From the NCBI GenBank assembly GCA_024449915.1, contig JAMZAV010000800.1, positions 391,510 through 455,509 on the forward strand: DNA of 64,000 nucleotides, given 5' to 3'. The position numbers and the translations under genes were made by a program. The stretch is from Sweltsa coloradensis. Lineage: Eukaryota > Arthropoda > Insecta > Plecoptera > Chloroperlidae. The notes under the pieces are model-generated. The model was not told the DNA's origin and made no database searches. It saw only the letters and a list, made by a program, of their open reading frames with translations. Shown here one piece after another: positions 1-13,300 of this stretch (position 1 is the first letter of the stretch; each line of letters begins with the position of its first letter).

Positions 1-60
1 CTTGATCTCCGCAACACCTTCTCCAAAGCGAGCGTACACGAGAAAAGCTTCAAGATCCAT
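1..60 (-). CDS. Possible 5' coding start of an unidentified gene, running off the window edge
   Basis: Read on the minus strand, bases 60 to 1 form an uninterrupted frame of 20 codons that starts with ATG and begins MDLEAFLVYARF. The ATG has a good Kozak context (A at -3, G at +4), and the codon use is far less AT-biased than the DNA just upstream of it. The three plus-strand frames and the upstream minus-strand sequence look non-coding. I do not recognise the protein. The ATG is also preceded by AG, so the stretch could instead be an internal exon, although there is no clear polypyrimidine tract. The fragment is too short to assign a family, and chance remains possible. Confidence 0.3.
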   Translation of the reverse strand, partial: MDLEAFLVYARFGEGVAEIK

Positions 61-440
61 CTTGGTTTACAAAAATTTTAATGAGTTAATTCATATTAAA
101 TTTTACACGTTATGATGCCGTTAAAAGCGCTTCGGTCGAATATCTGTATAAAAGTTATCGTATAAAGTTTTTATCGCTCTAGAAATTACATGAAAGCGTA
201 CGTTTTAAAGACAGATGATTGATGGTAGAAATTCGAGGAAATAAATTATCGGATAATTCTATCAAACTTATTGAAGTGTTTTTAAACCCGATTAAAACAA
301 AGTCATCGACATAACCTCAAATTATGATCTTTTGTTATAAAAGAACGATTTGTTTGTTTTGTTTGACTTCCGTACTCTTGCCTTAACAATAAGGCGTTTA
401 GTGAAGTTTTGTATTGTACCTTGTATTATAAGAATTATAT

Positions 441-840
441 CGTCTGCTGGCCTAAATACCATCTTCTTCCAATGGAAGAAATTCATAGAATACAAAATAT
501 TACAACCAAATCGTTTCAATAACAAAAGATTATACGCAACAAAGTGAAACATCTCATTATACATTGACCCGGCACCTCCACCAAAACTTGATTCTAGGTT
601 GAGTAATACGCCTGACATTAATTATGATTATTTAAAACTCATTCCATTTAAAAATATATAGGTTGGATGACTGATTTTGTTCTGTTTTTTTGTCTGCTGG
701 CCCAAACACCATCTTCCTACCAATGGAAGAAAAAAATCATAGAATACAAAATATTATAACCAAATCGTTTCAATTTGTCTTAGTGATATCAAAAGATTTC
801 TTATTATACGTTGAACCGGCACCTCCACCAAAACATGATT
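441..840. repeat. Two diverged direct copies of a ~150-bp unit
   Basis: A unit opening TCTGCTGGCC and closing CGGCACCTCCACCAAAAC occurs at about 441-595 and again at 691-840. The copies share long stretches such as CATAGAATACAAAATATTA and CCAAATCGTTTCAAT but differ by small indels. The closing word CCGGCACCTCCACC also appears in the tandem duplication at 8379-8475, so it belongs to a dispersed family. No gene is seen between 61 and 1483. Confidence 0.7.
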
Positions 841-1483
841 TATCCGATTAGATAGATCAATCTACATAACATACAAGTTCAAGGTGTTTGTATGTTAAGT
901 CCTACTATAATTCGAAAATTAATTCCTAACTTAATCAGTTTTTATACCTAAATAGGATTTGTAAATAGACCACAAACACATACATCGATAGAGGTTTACT
1001 AATTAGTAGCTGAGATCTGCCTACAAAATCTGTCAGGTCTGAAAAATTTCCCCAAGACTTTCTTTAGTCATAAATTAAAGGATTGGAATCTATCTACAGT
1101 CAGACCAAGAACTTTCAATCATTGTAACTGACGGTCGAAATGAAGGGGTAATTTGCGTCCCATAGAAACCTTCACTGTCCAATTTGAATAGATGAAATGA
1201 ACGATAAATAAATCAATAACATACACTCTTTTGTGAGCCAATATAATTGTTTATATTGTACTTTCCACTTTATAGTAATAAGAAACAAGTATCATTTCGT
1301 TTATCGTTCAATCTTCACTATTCGTTGCGTGTTTTCATTTGAATTATTAATTTGGTCGATTCCCCTTGGAGATGAATGGTGTACGTGGGTGGAATCACGC
1401 ATGAACAACATGCACCACTCGTGTTTGTTTACTACCTGATGTCTCTGACGATATCGTCGTGTAAGCGACAATCGATTGACCGC

Positions 1484-1607
1484 GAACACTTGCTGGTTCA
1501 AGGTCACGATCAAGGTCGGGAGAACGCAAACTCTCATGACGTCACGAACACTCGCTGGTTCAAGGTCACGGTCAAGGGCGGGAGAACGCAAACTCTCACG
1601 TCGTCAC
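1484..1607. repeat. Tandem duplication, two 62-bp copies
   Basis: The units at 1484-1545 and 1546-1607 both run from GAACAC...GCTGGTTCAAGGTCACG to a closing GTCAC, with a few substitutions. Several overlapping open frames cross the duplication, but none resembles a known protein. Confidence 0.8.
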
Positions 1608-1640
1608 GAATACACACAGCACTGCACAATGTTTTTTACA

Positions 1641-2400
1641 CTAGGAAAACGCTTAAGTCCCGCCGCGTTGATGGATGAGCTTTTTAAAAATTTAAGTTTG
1701 CATGGGATATCTTTACTTTTGCAAGTTCTTTGTTTTGCTGCCTATGCATTGTAGGTGATTGTTGTCAAGTTTCTTTTGTTACCTGTCAATTGGTATTATT
1801 TACCGTAAAAAACTTATATTAAAAGCTTTATTCCTATGGATTCTGGCTAACTATTTAAACTTTTTCTTTCAAAAGGTACATCACCATAACCTTAATGTCC
1901 ATGTATAATATGAACGTTGTAGCCCCACCTGTTTGGTCAGAATTGGCCCAAATGGCACGAAAATATCGCACAAAAAATCAAAAAACTTATATTAAAAGCT
2001 TTATTTCTATGGATTCTGGCTAACTTTTTCAACTTTTTCTTTAAAAAGGTACTACATCACCATAACCTTAATGTCCATGTATAATATGAACGTTGTAGCC
2101 CCACCCGTTTGGTCAGAATTGGCCCAAATGTCACGAAAATATCGCACTAAAAATCGAAAAAAATCGTAAAAGTACGATATTCATGAGAAATATTTCTTCG
2201 ATTGTACCCAAAAACAATACACCTAAGTTCAGAGATTTCGAAGGTCCTGTCAAATTTTCATCAAGATCGGATATGCCGTTTGCCTGGTAGAGAGTTAACA
2301 AACAGACAGAAAAACAAACAAACAAAAACAAAAACAAAAAAAACACCCGAGCTAAATTTTTTGGGGGTCAGTGAAATTGAAGTCTTCGCTTCGCTCATCC
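1641..2400 (+). mobile_element. Family A dispersed element, copy 1
   Basis: One end reads CTAGGAAAACGCTTAAGTCC followed by GATGGATGAGC, and the other end reads TCTTCGCTTCGCTCATCC. The same ends and interior recur at 13267-14041, 33941-34716 (minus) and, rearranged, around 56128-57552. Inside, a block of about 170 bp that begins AAAAACTTATATTAAAAGC is duplicated head to tail (about 1807-1980 and 1981-2150); copy 3 has the same internal duplication. No transposase is visible, so this is a non-autonomous element of unknown superfamily. Short open frames inside are repeat shadows. Confidence 0.75.
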
Positions 2401-4015
2401 AATTAACAGATGAGCTTGACACGCACGTATAAGTAGATTAATTGGAAGTCGCTTACATTACGTGGTATACGTGTTACATTTGCACGAATGCAGCTTTGAT
2501 ACATTCGATTTGGAGCAAAAACTTTGGCTGACGTTTTGTGCAAATATGTTTAAAATTATAATTATGAAAGTAATCATTCAAAATCGGGGTTGAATTAAGC
2601 ATTCAATAATCATATAGAGTACTTTTCTTTTATTGGGGTTTTTAAAACACATAAGAATATAGAAACAAGCCATTTATTCATTTATTTAACGTATTTCCTT
2701 CCTATTCAGAAATAAAGGAAGCACAACTTACAAAACTCGATCATATAAATGCAGACAAAATAATTAAATGTAGTTAGTCAAATTTTGAAATAATAATGTA
2801 ACAACAACAATCTATAGTAAGACAACAATTTAAATCGTTAAAATTAAACGATCAGTGAGACTGAGTTCATATCTTCATTCCAGAGATACTAACAGAAACA
2901 TTCTAAAGCACGTTCTGAATGTCGCGCCTACGAAATTAACCGCGGCCACATTATAGAAAATGCGTCCTACAATTAATACCTACGCTAGCTTCACCGTGAC
3001 ATACAATCTGTGACTGGCATAGATAAGAGAATAATGCGAAGCGATAAGCTGTCTCTGAAAATGCAGTTCTCAATTAATTTTACATAAAGTTGCATATTAT
3101 GTTGCCGTTTTAGCGAAAATCCCACTCAAAATAATAGTCAGTAACGCGTCAAAGCGGTCTAATACAGAAAACTATAATATTGGACAGTCAATTGCAGTCA
3201 GCAGTTGACACTTGCACAAAGAACTAACATGAGAAACGAGAATTTTGCATTATTTTGTGTTGATCAAAAAAATTATTTTAATTTTTGAGATGCATTAGAA
3301 TTAATTGGAGCATATTTTTTTAATGACTTCAAACTTAAAAGTGTACTTGGAAATTTAAATGTAAAGCTGGCGTCGGCGTAGCATTTAAAATTAATAATGC
3401 ATGATTCGTACAAGAGGGCAGGGATCGCGTATTAAACTTTTAGCGAGCTGAGATTTAATCTTCTGGCGACAATCTGCTACTGCATAATGCAAGCACATTA
3501 CAACTCGGACACGCAAAGTATGAAATTATTATTCAGAATTAAAAGCTTGCGAAGTTGTATCAAAGTATGCAAAGTATCAATTATAACAAAACTAGAGTTT
3601 TTTTTATACAACTCGAGTTGATTTTCTAGAATTCATGTCCTAATCATTAATCATAGAACGAAAATGACATATAAAAATAAGTACAAAATGTTATAAACAT
3701 GAAAACTCATAATACAATGACAATACAGAGTGAAAACTGCCTAAAATACAGGTATGTTATTAACAAATAATGTGAATATATAAAAGGAACAAGAATCAAA
3801 ACCCTGTGGCGTTATATAGACTCGGTTTTGGAAACACCATCATCGATCACGCTTAGAGTTAGTGCTCCGACTGTAGATATGCAACTAGATTTACCCAATA
3901 ATCCGTAGCACTGCAGATTTAATGAGACCCAAACATGTATTTTGCTGATTAAGGCCATCTACTAAAATTGTTAGAGATATCATTAGCTTGGCAATGCCAC
4001 TCGACTGTGTCGGGA
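2401..4015. other. AT-rich non-coding stretch, nothing recognised
   Basis: No exon, RNA gene or element ends could be recognised here. It presumably belongs to an upstream intron of the SLC26A11-like gene, because the first exon in the window (4993) is preceded by a splice acceptor. Confidence 0.5.
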
Positions 4016-4019
4016 TTAT

Positions 4020-4270
4020 GTGGTTCGTTGATCCAGTGGTTAGTTCTTGCTTCCAATGCACGAGGTCCCGGGTTCGAATCCCACTTCAGGCCAAAGTTTT
4101 GTACAATCTTCATTAAAGATAATTGTTCCGAATACGTCTAATTAATCCTAGCGTCGCGCGCTGGAGAATCGTGCCCATCCAGTTAGCTCGCTTCACATAC
4201 CCATCTCTGGATGGCCATCATTAGCTCGTTGATGGTGACTGTATACCAACAGGATTGGATCGGTCCCCTG
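4020..4270 (+). mobile_element. tRNA-derived SINE
   Basis: A tRNA-like head at about 4022-4092 carries an A-box-like TGATCCAGTGGTTAG and a B-box GGGTTCGAATCCC. A non-tRNA body follows to about 4270, ending near an A-rich tract (CTGAAAAAAAG). There is no convincing cloverleaf acceptor stem, so it is a SINE and not a tRNA gene. Confidence 0.6.
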
Positions 4271-4424
4271 AAAAAAAGAAAACTGAACATCAGTCATGTG
4301 GCTTGTACATACCCCATTTATATTTCTGGCGTTGGTTGGAACGCGGGATGGAAAACTCAAAAGTTGTTATAGAACTTGCATTCGTTTTAAAACCGAACTT
4401 AGAACGCGAGTAATATTAACTGAC

Positions 4425-4470
4425 TGATTGGTAGACTCTAAATACGCGTTTATTTATTTATAAAAGGTTA
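4425..4470 (+). repeat. SINE 3' tail fragment (GTAGACTCTAAATAC...TTTATTTA)
   Basis: The words GGTAGACTCTAAATAC and TTTATTTATTTA match the 3' end of the SINE that is fuller at 32971-33412. Other tail fragments lie near 5495-5570, 5955-5995, 28880-28946 and 59185-59250, which marks a once very active retroposon. Confidence 0.6.
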
Positions 4471-4489
4471 TCGACTGTTACCGAGTTAC

Positions 4490-4717
4490 TGACAGTGATG
4501 ACTCGAGCACGAAGCGCTCGACTCTGATTCAGGATCCCGGTTTCGAATCCCGTCGAGACCGGCTATACTGACTGAAGGTTCTTTCCTGAGTTTTATTCAG
4601 TCATTTATGGGATTGCAAAGGATTGAGTCCTCTTAAATAGCCCTTATGAACATCCCATCACAAATGTCCCATACGCAACGTACAAAGCTCACATGAAGAG
4701 GGGCATACATTGCACTA
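4490..4717 (+). mobile_element. tRNA-derived SINE (second family)
   Basis: A head with a B-box TTTCGAATCCC and GTCGAGACCGGC is followed by a body ending ATGAAGAGGGGCATACATTG. The same head and body recur at about 59649-59881 and 61110-61380, where the 3' end reads TTGCACCCTG.GCAGGTTTCC. In this copy the 3' end is cut by the MITE at 4719. Confidence 0.7.
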
Positions 4718-4718
4718 T

Positions 4719-4935
4719 AGGTTTGTTCTTTTGTCCACCATTTTTTACACCTTTTGCACTTTTTACACCTTTTGAAGAAATAAACGTTCTTTGGTCCAGG
4801 TGTAATCACAGTATTTCTTCCACATAAGTGTTCTTTTGTCCAGGGGGTAATTACACCTTTTAACCCCATTTCTGATTCTATATTTTACACCTAGGTGTAA
4901 TTACCACAATTTGAGGTGGAAAAAAGAACAAACCT
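4719..4935. mobile_element. Short MITE with iterated GTTCTTTTGTCCA motif
   Basis: The terminal inverted repeats are AGGTTTGTTCTTTTGTCCAC on the left and the complement, near GTGGAAAAAAGAACAAACCT, on the right. TAT flanks both sides. The interior repeats the words GTTCTTT.GTCCAGG and GGTGTAATTACACC several times. At 217 bp it has no coding capacity. Confidence 0.65.
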
Positions 4936-4992
4936 TATATGATGACAGGTTTAATTCCCTTGGTCAAAATTTAAATTTCTCTCTTGTTTCAG

Positions 4993-5217
4993 ATGGGCTT
5001 CATCATCGACTTCATATCAGGTCCGGTGACCCTGGGCTTCACATCAGCCACGGCCATCCTGATCGGTACCACCCAGGTGAAGGACATCCTGGGCATCAAG
5101 ATAGCGGGGGGTCAGTTCGTGGCCACGTGGAGTCAGGTGTTCGACAACATCCACCACACCAGGCTGTGGGACGCGGTGCTGGGGGTCTGCTGCATCACAG
5201 TACTCTACTTCTTGAGG
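4993..5217 (+). CDS. SLC26A11: SLC26A11-like exon a (75 codons, phase 0/0)
   Basis: The acceptor is TTGTTTCAG before ATGGGCTTC and the donor is AGG before GTAAAT. The exon encodes GFIIDFISGPVTLGFTSA, the helix after the gate region, and ends in CCITVLYFLR. The leading ATG is internal because it directly follows the acceptor AG and aligns with LGFLLDF of human SLC26A11. Its 3' end and donor lie within a triplicated unit (see 5173-5414). Confidence 0.9.
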
Positions 5218-7313
5218 GTAAATAATACATAATCATAATATAATCAGCATGGCGAGTAGTGCGGTGCTGGGGGTCTGCTGCATCACAGTTCTCTACTTCT
5301 TGAGGGTAAATAATACATAATCATAATATATAATCAGCATGGCGAGTAGTGCGGTGCTGGGGGTCTGCTGCATCACAGTACTCTACTTCTTGAGGGTAAA
5401 TAATACATAATCAGTGTTGACTAGTAACTTTTTGTTAACTTTCATAGTAACGCGTTACTTTATTCAAAGCAGTAACTTTTTTTAAAAGGTCGCTTTGATT
5501 TGCTGTCCCCCACTGAAAATCAGTTATATAACTGAGTGAGTAGACTCAAAATACAATTTATTTATTTATTTAGCGTTTCAAGTTACTACTTAACATTTTC
5601 TCTTTAAAAAAAATTATATGTACCAACAGCAAAACCGCATCTCAATGCGACTGTTTTCGGTTAATAAGCCTCTAAAGTCTAACTACCCCGAACTTTTTTA
5701 CAGTGGTGTAATTCCTAGAATTCATACCGGTACCGATACGCCATCAATCACGTTATCAGCTGGTTGAATTAAAACTTGTTTACCGCTCTTACCGATAATA
5801 TTTCCGAAATGTAACTTTTAATGTAACTTTTAGTTACTTTTTTTACTATGAATTTTCAGTTTTAAAAGTTACTTTTCAAAAGTGACTTACGCAGGACTGA
5901 TTATATATGATGCTATGCCGATAGGTCGGCTTAAAATTGAATTCTCAAACTGAAACTGATTTCTGTGACTGAGTAGCAGACGCTAAATACAAATATATTG
6001 TATCGCTTATTGTGTTTCAATTGTTCTCGGCAGGAGTTACAGCAGATCCCGATAGGACCGAAGAACGTGAACGAGAAAACTCGTTGTCAGAAGATAATAA
6101 CGAACATCTTCTGGCTGTTCTCTATCGCCCGCAACATCGTGGTCGTCGTCTCGTGTGGAACCATGGCTTACTTGTTCCAGAGTCGCGGCCACGAGCCATT
6201 CAGGTTGACAGGTGAGACCAACTATAGGGAAAGTTACACACAGATTATTTTTCAATATTCATCCAACTATATGGAATACTATTAAATACCATAACTAATA
6301 CACCATTAAAAGGTTATAATTGGTATCAATTATGATATAGTTTCTCGATAAGTATATCCTCGCTCATACCTGCGTAGGCCTAAGGTAATGACATTATAAA
6401 TATGTTTGCATGGTCAATTCAACAGCAACAGTTTTTCGATGCTTTATTGTTCCATCCATTCAAGTTCTATAATGTAACTACAATACAGAAGTTAAATAGT
6501 TACCGTATCGGTGGTCTAGTTGGCTAAGGCGTCCACCCGGAAAGTGGGAGACTCAGGTTCGAACCCCAATCGGGATGGATTTTGTAATTTCTGGATTGTA
6601 TTAAATATTATAACACCAAACCAAACCAACTATATAAAACGAACACAATTTTTAGTATTTTTATTTTAATCAAAACATAATTTCATCATTTTTTTATAAT
6701 ATGCATATCTAGGAATAATAATATGGCTAAGTCCTTTACAGTACAAAGGTGTTTGATAGACAAAACATGCCCGCTATAGAAAGAGTATATAAATAGATAT
6801 GTTAATAAATATAAAATATGAATTTGGTATTTAAAAAACTAAAAGCATTTCCTCCATCAAATGCTAATTGAGTAGAAAATAAAATGAATAATTAAAAATA
6901 CTTGAGTTTCGTTCAATTGTGCGCAAGTGATTACCAAAAACCTGCCCCAGACTCACCGTAAACAAACAAAATCGCAACGAATCAAGTCAAAATAACCTCT
7001 AATGTTTTCATTATGAAGATACTTTTTTTGATATTCGTCTCTGGTGTGTTGACTCAGACTACCACTTGTTGACTTATGACATAATGTTCTCAGGGTACGT
7101 GAAGCCGGGCCTGCCCCCCTTCCAGCCGCCACCCTTCTCAACGGCTATTGGGAACCGGACTTACGACTTCGCGGAGATGTCATCTACGCTCAGTTCGGGG
7201 ACCTTCGTGCTCGCCATTCTAGCAATCGTGACGAACATTGCGACGGCAAAGGCAACCAGTAGGCGCACATTTAATATGTACATTACTTCAGAATATCGGA
7301 GCACATTATTTTA

Positions 7314-7354
<41 letters not shown>

Positions 7355-10300
7355 TATTATTTTTTATTCTATTATTATTATTTTTATTAACTTGGTCTCA
7401 TATTTGTTTTGAGTGGGATCATCAAATGTAATCTTTTTGTTTTTCTTTTTTTATGACATTTTTCTCTTTCCTTTCCTTTTTAATATTCGGTTCATTAAAT
7501 ATCAATTTTGAATTTGTTACAAAAATGATTGTGTTAATATTACAATTAACTGTAGTTCATTGTTGTATATGCATTTTATGTACTAATTAGATTTATTTAG
7601 TTGCCCTTTGTAAATCAGTTTTTGAACTGAATAGGATAAAACGTAAAATAAATAAATTAAAATATATAAATACATATCTTTTGCTATCATAAAACAGAAC
7701 TGAATTAAAGCAGAAACCACAGATTGTTTATAGGACATCGAAATATTGCACATTTAAAGGAATTAGAGTTGTGGACATGGAACCTACCCAAGACCCAACC
7801 CAACGAGTCTCAAATTTTAACTTGTGGGTAGTTTTCATGGTGGGGACTTCCACAAATTTGCAATTTTTCTTTAGTTCATTTTTTCATTTTTTTTTCATTC
7901 ATTTGTATTTTCAATTCATTTAATTCATTTTTGTGTAGTATAATGTTGCTAGGCTAGCGTAGCAGAAGTAGACCCACAATGAAACCACACTATCATGTCG
8001 CCGTGTATGTTTTCAGCCGGCGGTGCTACAATAGACGCCACCCAAGAGATGCTGGCTATCGGAGTCACCAACATCCTGGCCTCGTTCGTGGGCTCGATGC
8101 CGATCACAGGGGCGCTGTCGAGAGGGGCCATCAACAACGCGTGTGGGGTGAAGACAACATTCGGAGGAGTCTACACTGGTTAGCCAGAAGTTTATATTGG
8201 AGCTTTGCTTAAAATAATTCTTTGTCATAGATTTTCAGAAAAATTTCATCAGAAAAAAATAGTCTACTTTTTTACAAAATCAAAAATTCTGAAGAAAAAT
8301 TTTTTTAAACACTATTTTAAATTACATTTAAAGGGATGTCCTCTATTATCTGTGCCTGAGGTGTCAGTCAGCCGAGCGGTAACCCGGCACCTCCACCATT
8401 TTCCAGATATTCAATCCCAACAGTGGTAGTAACCCGGCACCTCCACCATTTTCCAGATATTCAATCCCAACAGTGCATGGCAGGCCTACACCCTAGACCA
8501 GAAGTAAATCAAGGGCTGGGTGTAGTAGATACACCTAGACCCCATGATGTACTTACTTATACTGTGGTGTAGATATGTCACTAACGTCCACATTGATTAC
8601 TGACCAATAAATATTTAGTTTGGGGCTAAGTTTAAGCATAGTCCATATTTTCTATAGGCTATTACTATGGATTTTCAAATGTTTGTACCCTTTGTGAATA
8701 TCAATATAACAATGTTCATCAACATTGCTGCAAACAAAATATGAAAATGATCTTAGTAAACCTGAGAGCGTGTAGGCCTACTTTTCCCATACTAGCCTCG
8801 GCGACTCATTTAATAATAATTTAATCTTAACAATCTCCCACATTATCACATACACCTTCAAATTTTATTGTAGATGAAAAAATGTATTTTATGTTTTCTT
8901 TAATAAAGTATATAAGGTGCACTAAGAATTGTAGAAAAATCAAAATAAGAGCAGAAACAAAGTATCAATTTTATAATGTATTGACGGGAGATCTATGTCA
9001 TGTACTGTGTAATATAATATGAATCAAACCAAAACTTGCAAGGCATAGATAGTAGAAGTAATTTAAGTTTAATTTATACATTACCTAGGTTATTTATTTG
9101 TACAATAGAACAATATTTTGAAGCAATCTAACTTCTTATTCTGTTTCAGTTCAATGTTATCTTAAGGTATTATGCATATAAAATGGATTGATTCAAAATA
9201 ACATTCTACAAGTTAAGAAATCAATTATTCAGGTCATGGTTTCAAATCGTATTCACTTAACGGTATACTACAATTATTTCCAGGTCAATAAAGTTAAATA
9301 CATTAATTTAATTCATTTCAAAGTACGATTGGAAATGCATGCAGATGACTTTACTGCATCGGTGCACTATAGGTTGCATTTTGTTGATTTTAGGGGCAAT
9401 AGTTCTCATTGCCATCGCGTACTTGACTCCGTACTTCTTCTACATTCCAAAGGCAACTCTAGCATCTGTCATCATCATGGCGGTCATTGCCATGGTAGAG
9501 TACCAGGTTGTAAAACCTATTTGGAAAACAAAAAGTAAGCAATTAATTTCTGATTTGATTAGTATGTAATTGATTGCATGATGTATGAATGATGTATGCA
9601 TGAAATGAGAGATTATTGATTGATATGGCAGCAGCCTACACAACATGATAGCCGGCCAAGAATTAAACAAAATCCACGAGCCCTGTACCTACTACCTACA
9701 AACATAGTGGGCACTGCACACATCTTACACTCTTTACAGTTTATACAGCAGCGAGCATTAACTAAAAACCACATTATTGCATTATACGCAAGAACAGTTT
9801 TGTGAACATTATATACTAATTATTATAACATTATATCAGCTCCAGCTTACCATTTAATGTTGAATAAAAGTGAAAAATAATAGAAACAATAATAGTAGAA
9901 CTTATGTTTGTACCGTTCATTTAGAGTAGAATAATAGCCCACATAGTAATAATATTCAAAAACACATTGTTAAAAGACAGCCAAACACACTCAAAAGCAT
10001 TTGGATCCTAAAGAAGAGCCAAACTAATGTACCGGTAACATTCTACATTGGCACACACTTAAAAAAACATAAATACACTTTGACTCGTGACTGCATCTTA
10101 TGAAAAGTCTGTCAAAATTTGATTTAAAACTATTGTTTAAAATGTAAAAGTTTCAGCAAATTTATCATACTTTTATAAGAGCATGTAGGGTATAGTATTT
10201 TATTAATGTTAATTCTGGGACAGGAGGCCTGCTTTCCTGTTTCATTCTGTAATTTTAGTAGTACCGTAGGCCTATGTGTACAAATTACAGAAAAAAACAA

Positions 10301-13300
10301 AAAACAAAACCCGTTTATAAACACAGATTGAAAATTTAACTCTTGGACGATAACTAGTTGTATATTTTTATTTTTGTGTTGCAGAAATCGATTTGATTCC
10401 GGCATTTATAACGTTCTTCTCTTGCCTCTTCATAAGACTGGAGGTGGGGCTTATTCTGGGCATCGGAGTGAACACGCTTTACCTGTTGCATAACACTGCT
10501 CGGCCAAAGGTCGAGATCGAAGATGTCACAGTGAGTAAAAGAGGAGCTTTAACTTTACTAACAAAATAAGCGCCCCCAAATGCATCACTTTTTTGTCCAT
10601 CCATGCGTGTCCTGTCTCACATTAAAATAGAGCATGAATTATGATGAAATGTGATTTTTGTGAATTTCCCTTCAAAAATGATGATACATAATGTTTTTTG
10701 TGATGCTTTGTCTTGGGGCACCCCTAGCCCATATATGTACTCAGTGCCTTCACCACTAGCCTTGAAAGAAGACAACAGCGTGGTAAAGTTTGTCCGTTCT
10801 AATGGTACCGGTATCTACCAAGATCTAGAATTCCTCGGACGAGTAAAGTGGCTCTTTGTGCGACTAATACCTGTAAGAATTGCTATTCTCAAGGAAGGGA
10901 AGTAAATTACTACTATGGAGTTGTAAAATCTCGTTAATCAACCACAACCCGTGATTCAGCCAATCGGGTGGGATTCAGAACTACAAAACATGGAAAGGGT
11001 ATTCCTGAGATAATTGGCAGCCGAATTCAAGAAAAATATGAATTGAAACTGCAACGTATTGTGACCAACAAAGGGACAATCTGTTGGAAATGGATTAATG
11101 TTACCTCTTTCGATGGGCAGCGTTAGACCAAACAAACTTTATAATAACCCTTTCACCTTTTGGGTACCCGTACCCAAATCCTTACCCGTGCTTATTATGT
11201 TGAGAAATATTATATAGAAGTCCAATAAAAACAATGTGTATAAACAAAGTAAGACAGAACTAAAAAGATTTTGTAAATTTAATTTAGCAGTCTTGTATTA
11301 TTGAACAAGATATACAATATAAATAACGAAAATAAGAATTCACAATGGTATTTATTTACCCCACAACAAGGCTTTGCATTGCACATGTTAAACCTCTGTT
11401 AATTTAAACCTGCTAATACAAATTTTTGTATACCTAATTTAATCTATTCATGAAGTCACTAGGAAGCATTGACACAAGTTATATGCTTATTTATTTTGTA
11501 TCATAGTTCAAATTATTTATATTGAACCAGTGAACCTGGGTTTTTGGGTCCCTTGGTATTTGAATAAAAATGGGATTGCTGTATTACAAGATGATTCATT
11601 GGCTATTGTAATCACCCTAGGGTCAAAACCTTAAAAGCCCATGAAAGTTGGCTGAATGAAAGAGTACATTTAATAAAACAGCAAAAGAAAATTGGGTGGT
11701 GGGACACAACCTCACTATCGGTCATTAGATGTCATTTTTGTGACAATAGTGTAGCCAGCACATCTAGTGCAAAATTTGATTTTGAGAATTGGTTTACTGG
11801 ATATAGTTTCTAAACACATTTAGCTTCAGCTTCAAACAGATAAAATAAATAGATTTCTGAAATAACAGTTGGTTTATTAATTTTTTGTCAGACAATACTA
11901 AACTCGAAAAAACTCGTATTTGTACTGTTTGACAAAAAATCGTACACTAACTGTTATTTCAGCAGAAAACCGATTCTCAAAATTTAATTTTGCACTAGAT
12001 GTGCTGGGCAACACTATTGTAAAAATAGACATATAATGACCAAAAGTGAGAATTATGTCCCGCCCCAAAAAATTAACAATTTTTTTAATGTTATATTATG
12101 TAAGGCCCTCTTTCATTCAGAAAACTTTTCAGCCATGTTTCTTTGTCTTCCAAAATATCTGCAAGAGGTGAATACAATAGTCTTAATACATTGATTCCTA
12201 GTTATGATTAATTACAAACTGCATTGAAATTGAATACTACTTTTATCAGAATCATCCAAATGTTCTCTGAAGGTTCAGTTTTTTCCCGGATGGCAGGTTT
12301 GATTAATTCTTATTATCCCAGAATGTTATACTATTTATTTATTTGACATTCTTTCTATTGAGTGTTCAAAACTGATTTACAAAGGATTACTAAATAAAAA
12401 TAATAACATAAATGCAGACAAAATAATTTTTGAGCATTTTGCATAGGGAACCTAAGTTTTGAAGGCGGGAAGGAAATTGGTTCTCTCTGGTCTCAGCGCC
12501 CATAAGAATTAGCATGGTACGAAAATGTAACTCGCCGTATCTTTTGACTCGCTCAAAAGAAATCTAAACCAATAACATCACAAGATGCATAATTTTGTAA
12601 CTTTGCTAGATGACGCTTCCTAAATTCAAACTATTATGAGTTAAATGGACCCATGTTTGAGCGCTGTCGCAAATGTACTCTGACTGAGCGGCAACCTAAG
12701 CGAGACGCAGCCACGTTGTGTGCAGCTGTGGCATCCTCGCATACCACGCGCCTGTCCATGGTTGCTAAATGTACTTCGCATTCAAGATTTTGTTGGCACA
12801 TTAAAGGATATTTTATTAGTAATGTATAATCTAGTACAACCCAGTGACCTCACAGTAGCCACAAAGCAAGTCGGATACCAAATGTTATGCTGATGCCACG
12901 GACAAAATGTTTTTACGTGCTTTTTCATGAGCAGTTTGGAAGGTTTGGCAACAGTGTAAATGTAGAGTTCACTTCAACTCAAAACAAATGTCATTAATAT
13001 TTGTGATAGAGCAGAGTTATGTATATCCACGCAAAGAGAAAAGATTATAGTTTCTTACAGTATGAATATAATTCCGGTCCGTGGTCGGGTTCTCGCGCTA
13101 TCGCTTACGAAACATTTAGCGCGGGTTAATCGCCTATACCACGCTGACCGGAGAGAACCGGACAACGCCCACTTAGGTTCCCTATTGTCAGCTACATTAT
13201 AAACTTTAAAAACTTGCACTGTACCTGAAAATATGTAACTATTAGGTGTTTAAAAAATTTCTATGACTAGGAAGCTTCGCAAACGCTTTTTTTAGTCGCG

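Noticed and set aside
4020..6580. tRNA genes (B-box sequences near 4073, 4548 and 6557, and later at 33030, 61160 and 63548)
   Set aside because: A and B boxes are present but acceptor stems do not pair, and each is followed by a repeated non-tRNA body. They are SINE heads.
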